A stretch of 64,000 bases of DNA from Zelopaecilomyces penicillatus. Taxonomy: Eukaryota; Ascomycota; Sordariomycetes; Hypocreales; Pseudodiploosporaceae. Location: the NCBI GenBank assembly GCA_005765155.1, contig VCCP01000002.1, positions 2,356,001-2,420,000 on the forward strand, in the 5' to 3' direction. The notes below the pieces were generated by a model, which saw only the letters and a program-made list of their open reading frames with translations, made no database searches and was not told the DNA's origin. Of the stretch, positions 41,251 to 54,600 are shown in pieces (the stretch's first letter is position 1; each line of letters opens with the position of its first letter). The position numbers and the translations under genes are program-made.

Positions 41251-44200
41251 AAAAACCTTTATTTAAATTATAATAGATTATTAATTATTAATTATAAAAA
41301 CAAAGATATAAATAATTATAAATTTCTTAATTATAATATATATTAATAATAGAAATTAATATAATAATATAAAATCTATATATTAAATAATAATATATAT
41401 AAAAGATTATTATATTATATAGAATATATAATAAATTATATTAATATAATCTATAAATAATATTATAAAGAAAACTATTCTATATATATAAAAATAAAGA
41501 AATTCTATTAATAAAAAGTTAACTTTTAAATCTATAAAGGAAATTAAAAAGATTAAAATCTATATTATAAAATTATTATTAAATTAAATAAAATTAAATA
41601 TAATAGATTATAAAATTAAATATAATCTTAAATATTTAAAAGATAAATAAAATTATTTATATAAGGATTATAATATAACCTTTTTATAAAGAAAACCCTT
41701 TATATTATAAATATAAATAAACTTAAATTAATAATAAAGATATAGATTATAAGATATTATTTTTATATTTTAATAAATAATAAAATAATAAATAATTATA
41801 TTTTATTAAAAATATAAATTATATATAATTATTATAATAAAATAAGAAAGAATTATATCTTTTATATAATCTTAAAAAGAATACCTTTATCTATAATAAA
41901 GAATATATTAATAAAGAAATTAATTATCTTTAATTTAAAATTTAAGGATATTAAGATAGTATTATATTTAATATAATAAATATTAAAAAATATAAACTTA
42001 TATTAAATTATCTTTAATTATTTAATAATAATCTATAAATTAATTAAAAAATAAGCTAGATATAATAAAATAATATTATATTATTTTTAAAAGATTATAA
42101 AGATTTAATAAAAATAAAGAAAATAAAAAAAAATATTTTATAATTATAAAAAAGGATTTTTTATTAGGAAATTATATTAAGAAATAATATAATAACTAAT
42201 AATATTAAATTTAATAGATAATTATTATCTTTAAAATAATAATAAAATAACTATAAAAATATTTTAAGAATAAATTATCTTTAAATATAAAAACATAATT
42301 TATATTTATATTAAAAGAATTTTATAAATATATTAAACTATTTTATAAAGAATTTAAAATATTATAAAAATACCTTAATAAAATATTTAAAAAAGAATAT
42401 ATTTAATTATTTATATTTATAATAAAATATCTTATTATATTTATATTTAAAAAAAAAAAATTATAATTAATTATAAATTATTAGTTATTAAATATAATTA
42501 TAATTAAGTATTAAATACTTTTATTATTAATTAATAAACTATATAATAAATTATATAAAATAAATTAATTTATTATCTTAAATCTTAAAAAAGCTTATAA
42601 TTTAATTTAAATAAAAAAAGATAATAAATAAATTATTTTTAAAATTAAAATTAAATTCTTTAAATACTTAATAATATCTTTTAATTTAATTAATATCCTT
42701 ATAATATTTTAATATATAATTAATAATATTCCTTAAGAATATTTAAATATCTTTATAATAATCTATTTAAATAATATTTTAATCTTTTTTTAAATATTAA
42801 AAAAATATAAAGAATATATTTATAAGATATTATAATTATTTTAAGATAATAATCTTTTTATTAAATTAAAAAAATATAAATTTTATAAATAAATAATTAT
42901 TTTTTAAAAATATATTTTTTTATTAAAGAAAATTAAAGAAAATTAATAAAAGTTATTATAATATATAATTAATTAATATTATAAAATATAATAAATATAT
43001 AGAAGTTTTTAAGCTTTATTAATTATTATTAAAAGTTTATTTATAATTATAATAAAATAGCTATATTATTTATTAAATATATTAAAAAGGATTATATATT
43101 TCTATAAAAATCTAATATAAATATTATATTTAAAAAACTTAAGAAATAAATCTATAAAAAGCCTATATTAATAATATATAATCTAAATAAACCTATAAAA
43201 CTTAAAATTAATATTTTAAATTATATTATTAAAATATAAATTAAATAATAAAATAAAAAAGATAAACTATAATCTATTATACTTTAATTTAAAAAACTTT
43301 ATAAAATAAAACTTAATTATTTAATCTATAATAACGAATTTATAATTATTATTAAAGCTTTTAATAAATTCTTATATTATTTATAAAAAAATAATTATTA
43401 AATAAAGATTTTTATTAATTATAAAAATATCTTTTATTTTATTATTATAGAAAAGCTAAATATATAATAAATTTATTATATAAAGAATTTAAAAATAGTA
43501 AAATAAATATTTTAAGCTAATAAAATAATTATAATTATAGAAAATCTTATTATAAAGAATAAATCTTTTAACTATTTAAAATAAATATATTATAAATAAA
43601 ATTAAATTTTATATATTAAATTATATTAATTAATCCTATTTTAAAATAAATTAAATAAATATATTCTTTAAAAAATATAATTAAAATATTTAAAGATATA
43701 AAATAAAAAGATAAATATTATAAATATAATAAGAAACTTTAAATACTTAAAAAACTCTAAAAAATTATTATATAAGAATTATATAAATCCTTTATTTATA
43801 ATTATTAAGAAATTATAAAGATTATAAAATAAATATAAAAATACTATAAATTTAAAGGATTATAATAAATAATCTAATAGATTATAAATAAACTAGATTA
43901 ATAAAATATAAACTATATAAAGAATTATAATTATTATTAATACTTATATAATTATAGGAATTAATATTATTTAATTTTATTATTAAACTATTCTTATTTA
44001 TAGAATCCTTTATAAGAATAGTTTATAATTTAATATAGATTATTATAAAATAATTAATAAAGTTCTTATACTTTATATTTTATTTTAAAATAAACTTAAT
44101 AAAAGATCTTATTTATAGCTTTAATAAAATAATTATAAGCTTATATAGCTTATTAAAAAAAAAAATCTTTTATAAAAAAATAATCTTTATCTTTAAATTT

Positions 44201-44650
44201 TAATAAAAATTAATAAGATATCTTAAGATTAAATATAAACTTAATATTATCTATTATTTATAAATAAATAAATAAATAAAATAGATTAATTAAAATATTA
44301 AAAGATATTTATATATTTATATTAATTATTATTAAAATAATTAAATAAAATATTTATTAATTATATAATTAGTTTATAATATATTTATTTTTAAATTAAA
44401 ATAATTTATATTAATATATATTAATTATAGATTTATATTATAAGTATTTTATCTATTATATTAAAAAGGATTAAAATCAAAATAAAATTATATTTAATGT
44501 TATATAAAAATAATAATTATATAAAGAACTCTATATATAATTATAAATTATTTATAATAAAATAAATTATTATATAAATTAATAAAGATAAAAAGGATTA
44601 ATTTTTAAAAAAAGAGATATAATATATCTTTTATATTATATATTAAATAA
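41250..44650 (+). pseudogene. Degraded gypsy pol of element D
   Basis: Colinear with pol of A. YxDD remnant YLNNILIF lies at about 42757-42785 and an integrase start near 43930. The ~104-bp deletion shared with C lies at about 42345-42360. The empty site of the TIR transposon is at 43176-43194. Stop codons are frequent throughout. Confidence 0.75.
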
Positions 44651-45436
44651 AAATAATATTAAATATTAAATATAAGAATAGATAAAATAAATATCTTATT
44701 AAATAAAAAGATTTTAGATTTAAAGATAATATATAAAAGCCTATTAATTATTTAAATTATTATTATTTAATATTATAATAGTTCCTTTAGAATTAATTAA
44801 TTTAATTAAAGAATCTAAATTAATAAATTTATTATCTAAACCTAAAAAGGATTAATTTATCTTATTTAGAATATTTAAAAACTATAAATTTAATATTATA
44901 TAATATTTATATATCTTTAAGATAAAAACTAGATTAATTTTATTTTTAATATTTAATTCCTTTAAATCCTAATAAATTAATTTAAAGTTTTATTTTTTAG
45001 CCTTTTTTTAAAGCTTATAAATATAAGATAGATAGTTTAAAGTTAAAGAGAGCTATAATTATAACTTAAATAATTAATTTTACATATTTAAGATATTCTC
45101 TTTAATTTCCTTTTCTTTAAAATCTAATTAATAATATTATTTTAAAAGTTCTATTATTAATAAATTAATAAAAATTAGATATTTTTATATAATAAGATTA
45201 TATATATAAAGGTATTATTAAAAATTATTATAAAAATAATTCTATTTTATATATATTATATAATAGCTATTATTTTCTATTATATAATAAGATTATTTCT
45301 ATTTAAAGTAATAAAAATATAATATATTTATTATTTTATTATTAAAATCTATACCCTTAATTAATATAAAATATTTTATATTATTAATAAAAGTAATATA
45401 TTTAATTGCTTTTTTAAAAGGAAGTTATAGTTTTTT

Positions 45437-45498
45437 AATATAATCTAATATTATAAAAAAATGATTTAATATAATCTAATATTATAAAAAAATGATTT
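45437..45498. repeat. 31-bp direct duplication in element D
   Basis: Two adjacent copies of a 31-bp unit containing CTAATATTATAAAAAAATGA, just inside the 3' end of D. Confidence 0.9.
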
Positions 45499-45593
45499 AA
45501 TATAATATAAATATTATAATTTATAAATATAAAAAAGAAAAAGGAAGATATATTTATAAGCTTTAAAAATAAAACCTTTTAAAAAGAATATTA

Positions 45594-46054
45594 TATTATA
45601 ATATAATAGCTAAAATTATATAATAAGTCTTAATTATATAATTATATAATATTATTAAATATATATTTAAAATTAGGAATTATATAAAATTAAATTATAA
45701 TTCTAAAGGTAATTCTAAGCTTAGGATTACTTTTAAAAGAATAATTTAATAAATAGGCTTGTAATTCTAAGTATAATCTAATAATAAGGATTATAGCTTA
45801 AATTATAATTTATAATATATATATATACTCTTAATTTTTACTTTTTTAATTTAATCTTAATTTATTATTAATTATATATTTAATATTATTATATTATTTA
45901 TTATTATTAATTATACCAATACTTAACCTTTAATTATAATACTTTATATTTATTATTAATATAATAGATTATATTATTTAAAATACTCTAATCTATTTAT
46001 TAATATAAACCCTTTTTATTAGGTTTATCTCTTAAGAATTTATTAAATATTATA
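45594..46054 (+). repeat. 3' LTR of element D
   Basis: 461 bp, same U3 type as A. It starts TATTATAATATAATAGC, ends AAATATTATA, and is followed by TAAAG. Confidence 0.88.
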
Positions 46055-46059
46055 TAAAG

Positions 46060-46227
46060 GCTTTATTTTAGATTATAAAAAGCCTTTTTAATAATATAAT
46101 TTATTATATAATAAGATTATAATTTAATTTAATTCATAAAGCTATTAAAGAATAGTTTTTAAAAACTTTAATCTTTATAAAAAAAAGACTTTTTAAACAT
46201 TTTATAAAAATATCCTTAAATAATTAA
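46060..46227. other. AT-rich spacer between elements D and F
   Basis: 168 bp of degraded sequence with nothing recognisable. Confidence 0.6.
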
Positions 46228-46700
46228 TATTAAAAGAAATGAGTTTTTTATATAATAGTTTACTCTATAATAATATAATAGCTAGATCAGCTATAAATTT
46301 AATAGCTTAATCTATTATAATCTTATAACTAGACCTATTATAATATAATAGCTTTACCTATTATAAGATTTAATATAAGATCTAATTTAAGATCTAAAGT
46401 ATTTAAGCAGTCTATCTTATTATATAAGATTAAAATAGAAAATAAAGACTTATCCCTTAAAATCCTTTTTTTCTTTATATTTAAAATATCTAATAATTTT
46501 AAATAAAATATTATTTAAAATTCTAATATAATTTTAAATATATCTAATATTTTATAAATATATAGAATTCTTAGATTTTTAATTAAATCTTATTTTCTTT
46601 CTTTATTAAAAATATAATCTTTTAATTCTTTTTATAAACTTTTATTTAAATAATTATTATATATGTTTTATTATTTTAATTATTATCTTTAATTAATCTT
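46228..46700 (+). repeat. Degraded LTR of element F
   Basis: TATTAAAAGAAATGAGTTTT aligns with the solo-LTR start TGTTAAAATAAAATGGGTTTT. The right edge is approximate. Confidence 0.6.
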
Positions 46701-47369
46701 TATAAATGTAATAGATTATAAGCTTAAAAGATAATTATTTTAAATTATAAAAGGAATTTCTTTTATTATATTTAATTATTTTATATTAGATTTTTATTAT
46801 AAGTATTAGATTATATTATTAAATATAATATATATTATAATAATTAAATAATTAAATTATTTATTTCTTTATTTATTTAATTAAATTAATAAATAACTAG
46901 AATATTAGATTAGATAAAAGAATAAAGATATTCTTTTTATATATAATAACTTTTCTTTCTTTTTATTAATTAAATTTCTTTTTTATTAATTAAAAGTTAT
47001 AAAATAATATTATATATATAAAAGTTAAATATTAAATTTATAGTTTATAATATAATTTATTTATAAAATTTATAAATTATTAATTTAAAATTATAGAGTT
47101 ATAAATTTATAGCTTTATTAATTATATTAAATATAATTAATTATTTAAATTATTAATTAATCTTATAAAAGCCTTATATAAAACTATATTAATTAATTAA
47201 TTAATTAAATTAAAGATATTATATTAATTATATAATATATAATAGCTAATATATAATAAGCCTTTAATATATTTATTAATCTCTTTAATTAATTAATTAA
47301 AAAATAAGGCTTTTATTAAAACGTAATTATTATAATACTATTATAATTAGTATTTTTAAGTATTAATAT

Positions 47370-47497
47370 TATTATTAATATTGTTATTATTATTATTAAT
47401 ATTATTATTATTATTAATATTATTATTATTATTAATATTATTATTATTATTAATATTATTATTATTATTAATATTATTATTATTAATATTATTATTA
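47370..47497. repeat. 18-bp tandem array (TTATTATTATTATTAATA)n, about 6 copies
   Basis: Low-complexity array inside element F. The apparent Leu/Ile-only frame across it is an artefact of the repeat. Confidence 0.9.
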
Positions 47498-49989
47498 ATA
47501 TTTAAGCTTATTCTTATAAATTATTTTCTCTTTTTAATTATTATAATTATTAATTATAATAATTTAAATCTAGAATTATTAAATTAAAATCTTTAAATCT
47601 AGAATTTATTAAATATATAGACTTTTAATTATAAGTTTAAGATTAAAATATTATTTTATATTATAATATATTAAGCTTTTAAAGGGTTAATTAATAGTTT
47701 TAGATATAAGGATTAATTAATTCTTAAAAATATAGACTTTTATATAAAAGACTTTAAATATAAGATAAAAAAATAAGAATAGAAACTATTAATTATTATC
47801 TACTAGCTATAAATATTTTAATTATTAATAATAATTAATACTTTATTTTTCTTTTATTATTATAAATTTAATAAATTTTTTTTTTTATTTATATAAAAAT
47901 AAGAATTAATTAAGATATAATATTAAATTATAAAGATTAATATATATATAATTTAATTATAAATAATAAAAATAAAAAGAGATGATTAGTAATTATTAAA
48001 GATATTAATAGGTTTTTAAAATAAAAAGATTTTAATAAATTAAAATATATATATATTTTAATTTATAGACTTATAATTATATCTTTAATATATTATTTAT
48101 TATAATATTAAATACTTATAATTTAATTCTTTTTTTGTTTATTTAAACAGAAATAATTATAATATAAATTAATAGATATTTAAAAAAAGCTAGAATTAAA
48201 ACTCTTAGAATATAAATCTATTTAAAAACCTAGAATAAAGACTATAAGTCTATTATAAACTTATAAAAAAGTATATTATTTTTTATAAAAAGGAAAGCTA
48301 TAATTATATTATTATAATAAGCCTTTAATAATATTAAATATATATAATAACGATTATATTATTTCTATAAATATTAAATTTAATAAAGAATTTTAAACCT
48401 TATATATTAATTTTATAATAATAATTAAAATCTTATTTATTAAAATACTATAAGAATATATATATAATAAAAAGAAAATAATAATAATTAATTAAAATTT
48501 AAAATAAATAGTATAATAAAAATAGATTTTAAGTTTTAATAAATTATAAATTTAAAGGAAATCCTTAATTTTAATATATATAAGGCTTATAAGGTTTTAT
48601 TAAGGATTAATTAATAATATATAATATAGAATAATTATAATAATATATTATAATTAAAAGCTTTATAATAAATACTAGAAATATCTTATAAAAAGTATTA
48701 ATAGGTTTAAATTTTAATTAAAATAAATTTATTTTATAAGCTTTTTATTATAATTTAAATAACCTGTTTTAAAAATACCTTATTATATAAATAAAGAATA
48801 AAACTAAATTATTATAACTTCTTTAAAAATAATAAGACTTTTATAATCTAAAAATATATAGTTTAAATTATATATAAAGTTAAACCTTTTTTTAAAATAA
48901 TAATTATATTATTAAAGAGATATAAAATCGAATATTAAAATATCTATTATAATAAAATAAATACAAAGAGAATTAATATTAATTTAATAAAGAAGTTTTA
49001 AAAAAAACTTTATTTTAATAAATTAAAGAAATAATTATAAAGAATACAGCTTCTAATAGAATATATTATATATTATAATTATAATAAAAAGGATATTATT
49101 TTATTATATATTTTTTAATGTTTTTAATTATATATAATAAAATAATATAAAGATAGCTTTAATATATTAATTATAATATTAAATATTATAAAAGCTTTAT
49201 ATTATTTAAAAATAAAATAATATATTTAATAAGGCTTTATTTCTTTAAATAATATAAAATAAATAAATTAATAATATAAAATAAAGATATTAAAGAATAT
49301 TAATATAAGAATAAATTTAATATATAAAGATTTATTAATAAACCTTTAAAAAAAGATATAATTTATAAAAAAAAGAATAATAAATATTTAAAGAAATCCT
49401 ATAAAGATTTATAAAAATATAAAGATTTTCTTAAAGATTATAAATAATAATAATATAATAAGATTATAAAAGATTTATTTTATTATAATAGATATTATAA
49501 TAAAGCTATTTATTTTAAGAAAATCTTAATTTAATAAAGATAATCCTTAAATATTAAAATTAAAAGAATAATTTTTAGATTTATTTAATAAATTAAAAGA
49601 ATTATAAAAGAATAATAATTAAAAGGATATTATATAAAGCTAAAATAAAAATAAAGATAATATATATTTTAATATATATAATAATAAATCCTAATAATAT
49701 ATTATTATAGGATTTTAAGATATTGAATAAGTTAAAAAAAAACCTTATAAAGCTATAATAAACTAATTATAAAAAATAATTAAATAATAAAAATATCTTT
49801 ATTTAAAAATTAAAAAGCTATTGAAAATAAAAAAAGCTAGGACATTTTTTAAATATAAAGATTATATATATAAGATTAAAATAAATAAAGATAAAATATA
49901 TTTTTAAGGATTTATTTATAATCTTATAAAGAAAAAGCTAAAAGCTTTTAAAGAATATATTAAAAATATATTTAAAAAGAGATTAAATT

Positions 49990-51370
49990 TAATATTTTAT
50001 ACACCTTATTAATATATTAAAACTTTTCATATTTAAATTAAATAAAACATTTAGATTTTATATTAATTATAAAGATTTAAATAAAATAATAATTTTTATA
50101 TTTATTAATATCTTTGTAATCTTTTAAATATATATTAATAAAATCTTAAAAGGATTTATAAATATAATTTATATAATATATTTTAATAATATACTTATAT
50201 ATAATAAGAACTTTAAGAATTATAAATAATATCTTTATAATATCTTTAAATAATAAAAGAAAATTAATTTATATATTAATCTTAAAAAATATATTTTCTT
50301 AATTAAATAAATAAATTTTATAAGCTTTATAATTTTAAAGAAATATATTATAATAAAATAAGATTATATAAAGGCTATTATAAATAAAAAGATATTTAAG
50401 ATAATTAAAGAAATCTTAGTATTTTTAAGGTTTATAAGCTATTATTATTATTTTATTAAAAGTTATATAAAATTAATTACTCTTTTAAATAATCTATTAA
50501 AAGAAAACCTAAGATAATTAATAATATTTAAATAAATAATTATAAGATAAAGGTATTTATATAATTAAGAAAGGTATTTATTAAAACCCTTATTTTTAAA
50601 TATTTTAGTTTTAAGGTTTAAATTTATATTAAAATAAATATCTTAGGATTTATTATGAAAATAATAATATTATAATTATATAGAGATTATTAATATCTTA
50701 TAATATCTATATTATAAAAGCTTAATAAAATAAAGATATAATATTATACTTTTTATTAAAGGCTTTTAACTATTATAAAATTATTTTAAATATAAAGATA
50801 TTATCTTATAAATAATAAAGATTAAATATAAATCTTAATAAATTATTTAAATTATAAATATCTTAATATAAAGCTAAAACTATATATTTATTAAATCTTA
50901 ATCTTAAATAATCTTTATCTTATTAATTTCTTAATTAAATATAAATCAAATAATATAAACCTTATAAATATATTATTATATTAATATAAATATTATTTTA
51001 TTATAAATATATAAGAAATCTAATATATATAATTATTTAAGTTTATAATTAAATTTATAAATTATAAGATATTAAATAAAGATAAATTAAATATTAATAA
51101 TAATAAAGGAATTATTATTATTATATTATAAAAAGCTATTTATAAATTATAATATAAAAGGCTTAAAAATAAAATAATAAGAAACTTATTATAAGAATTA
51201 TTTATAAACTAATTATAAGTTATTTATATAATTAAAAGATTTATAATTAAAGAATTATTTAATAAAATAAAACATTATTAAAAGATATATTAAAAAGGCT
51301 TAAAAAGATAATTCTAAAATAAATAATATAATTAATAAAATATAAGATAATAATAAACTCTTAAGAATTA
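49990..51370 (+). pseudogene. Degraded gypsy RT/RNase H of element F
   Basis: FRFYINYKDLNKI at about 50050-50090 is followed too soon by IYINKILKGFINIIYIIYFN and then NNILIYNKNFKNYKQYL at 50185-50235, so part of the RT palm is missing. Downstream FISFIILKKYIIIK and EILVFLRFISYYYYFIKSY (50410-50470) match the usual connection after the YxDD box. Stop codons occur throughout. Confidence 0.7.
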
Positions 51371-51381
51371 AATAAAGATAT

Positions 51382-51600
51382 TATTATATAATATTTATTA
51401 TATTTTTTATATTATTATTTTATTATTTTATTACTAGCTAAGCCTATAATTAATTAATTAATTAATTAATTAATTAAGGCAGCTATATTTATTAAAGAAA
51501 ACTATATAAATAACTATATTAAATATAAAAAAACCTTAATTAAAAGAATTAATCCTTGAACTTTATATATATTTAATAATTAATAATAATTTTATATTAT
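51382..51600 (+). repeat. Left terminal direct repeat of element G
   Basis: About 219 bp. Contains an (AATT)7 run at 51449-51477 that is shorter in the right copy. Confidence 0.55.
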
Positions 51601-54600
51601 ATAATTTTATAATATATTATCTCTTTTATATTATAATCTTTTTTAAATTTATTTTAATTTATTTTAAAAAAACCTAAATAAAATTATTTAATAATTAAAT
51701 CTATTAATAATTATTTATAAAAAAATATTTATAATATATAATAATTTATTAAATATTAAATATATTATTTATTTTAATTAAATTAATCATTATTATATAA
51801 ATATTATTATAAAGCTAGATTATTAAATAATTAAAGAATTTATTATTAATATTATAATCTTAAATAATAAGATTTATATTAATTATCCTTTAATATAAAT
51901 AAAGTTAAAAGGAAAATTTATTTATATTTTATAAAAATAATATTAAATAAATCTATTATTTATATTAATAATACTTATTTTTAATAAAAAAAAAGAAAAT
52001 TTAATTATAAAAATTAAATAATCTATTTATATTTATTTATTTGAATTAATTTAATAAAGGATTTAAATTATTAAATTAATATAAATAATTATAAAAAAGA
52101 TTTTAATATAATCTTATATTAAAAATAAAAAGTTTATTAATAATAAAAAATATAATATTAAGATGTATATCTTTTAATTAAATTAGAAAATATTATTTAT
52201 AATTATTAAAAGATATTAAATAAAATCTTATTTAATATAAGAAAATATAAAAGAGATTTATTATATTATTAAATAATAATAATTAAAATATATATTATAT
52301 TAATTATATACTTTTTAAGGAATTATTACAAATAATCTGATTTTTATTTAATAATAGTATTATATTATCTTTATTATTAATTAATTAATCCCTTATATTT
52401 AATTAAAGGTAATATAAATATTTAATAAAATTAGATAATTAATTTAGATTATAGAATTTATTCTTAAAGAGTTTAAATATTATAAATAAATTATAAACTA
52501 TAGTATTAAATTAAAAATATAAGATATTAATATTAATATTTTAATCTATATCTTTAATTAATTTAATAAATAATTAATTTTAAATATTATTTTAGAAAAA
52601 TAATTAAATCTATAATATTAAATAAATAAATACAATTATATTATATTATAATAATTAAAAGCTTAAAAAAATTAATTTATTTAATCTTAATTTAAATAAA
52701 TCTTATAAAGGATTAAATATAATATAAATTAAATATAATATAATATAAAGAAATATTTATTTATTTATTAAAGATATTTATAATAATAAAATTTATTTAA
52801 TTTATATAAAAATAATCTATATAAATGTATTTTAATTATTATATAATAATATATTATATTAATAGATTAATCTATTATTAAAAAGGAATATTAATAAATT
52901 AAAAACTTATTAATACTTAAATTATAAGATTATAAAAAGAATTTAAAATAAATAAGATTAATATAATAAATAAATTAAATATAAATATTAAAGAATACAT
53001 ATTAAAATTATTATAAATAATATAGATTATAGGATTTAAAATTATTAAATAATAATTAAAATAAATTTATATTTAATTAAATAAATTATTAAATAAATTA
53101 ATCTTTTAATTATAAAATAAATTAACTTTAAAAGAATATCTTAATTATATTTATATAAAATAATAAACAAGATATATTATACTATTAAAGAATAAATTAT
53201 CTTTAATATTATAATATTAAGATTTTATAAAATAAATAATATAATATTATTAAATTTAATATATATATTAAATTAATTTATATATTAAATAAGATTAAAG
53301 ATTATATATATTATAATTAAAATATTTAAATTAGATAAAGTAATTAAATAATAGAAGAATAAAATACATATAATAAATATATTTTAATTAAATTATTTAA
53401 ACAATCTAGTGATTAATTAAATTAAAGGTTAAATAGATTCCTGTATAATTTGGAATATATTAATCCTTATAAATAATTAAAATATATATTATTAGATAAT
53501 AAATAAAATTAAATAATTTAAATTTTTATAATAAATAAAGATAAGATTTAATAATAATATATATTAATAAGATAATTAATATTATTATTAAAATAATAAA
53601 AATACTTATAAAAGAGAATATTAATAATAAATACCTAGATATTAAATATAGAATAATAATATTTATTATTAAAATAAATATAATATTAATATTAATATTA
53701 ATATTAGTATTAAAGATAAAAAAGCTAAAGAATATAAATAATAATTAAAGAATTATAAGATATTAAATTAAATTTAAGTTTATTATATATAACTTTAATA
53801 AAAGTTATTATATCTTAAATAATATTAATAAAATCCTTTTTAATTTATTTTTAATATTTATTATAATAGGAAATTCTGTATTTTAATTAATATTTTATTT
53901 TAAATTATTTATTTTATTTTCTAGATATATAATTAATAAAGAAAAAGATATAATAAAGAATTATATAAAGTATAATATATATTTTAAGATAAGATCTTTA
54001 TTATATTATATATTTATAAATAATTATATAATATTAATAATAATATTTAATAAATTAATTATATTATTAAATTAATTAATAATAATAAATATAATAATTT
54101 ATTTTAAAGTTTTATATAAAAAAGAATATAAAAACGATATATATTTTTATTTTAAATAAAATTAAATTTTTAAAAAAGTTTAAAAATCTAAAATTAAAAA
54201 TTTATAAAGTATAATTATTTAAATATTTATATAAAATTTATATTAAATAAAATAATAATAATTATAATAATTTTAATAATTAATATAATATATTTAAATA
54301 TATTAATTAATAAAAAATAACTTTAATAAATCTTTTTTATATAATCTTTTATAAAACTAATAAATTAAAACTTATATAAAGAATAATAAATTTATTTAAA
54401 ATTATTAATAAAGCTAGATTTAATTTTAATATTATAAAATAAATTAATAAAATTTTTATATATATATATTTTATAATTAATATTTAATTAAAAAAGGATT
54501 TAATATTAAATATATTATTAAATATTGAATTTATTAATGAATATAATATTAATATCTTAATTATAAAAAAAACTAAAAGTCTATATATTATATAATATAA

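Larger units (their letters stand above)
28756..46054 (+). mobile_element. Element D: Ty3/gypsy element, host of nested element C
   Basis: Same family as A but in + orientation. The 5' LTR (28756 to about 29133) and a short internal piece (29134-29168) are followed by element C; D resumes at 39568 and runs through gag and pol to the 3' LTR (45594-46054). TAAAG flanks both ends. D lacks the last part of its 5' LTR plus about 330 bp of leader: the LTR joins directly to internal sequence seen in C near 38815. It shares a ~104-bp internal deletion with C. RIP is heavy and no frames are intact. Confidence 0.85.
46228..51376 (+). mobile_element. Element F: RIP-degraded Ty3/gypsy remnant
   Basis: Begins with a heavily mutated LTR (46228 to about 46700) related to the lightly mutated solo LTR at 13699-14116: same block order, including the paired ATTTAAAATA/ATTTTAAAT stretches. 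The + strand then carries gag-like sequence (about 48280-49350) and RT/RNase H remnants (49990-51100). No 3' LTR or integrase is found; the element seems cut by G at about 51377. Confidence 0.65.

Noticed and set aside
47381..47587. 68-residue frame of almost only Leu and Ile
   Set aside because: It is the translation of an 18-bp TTA/ATT repeat inside degraded element F, not a membrane protein.
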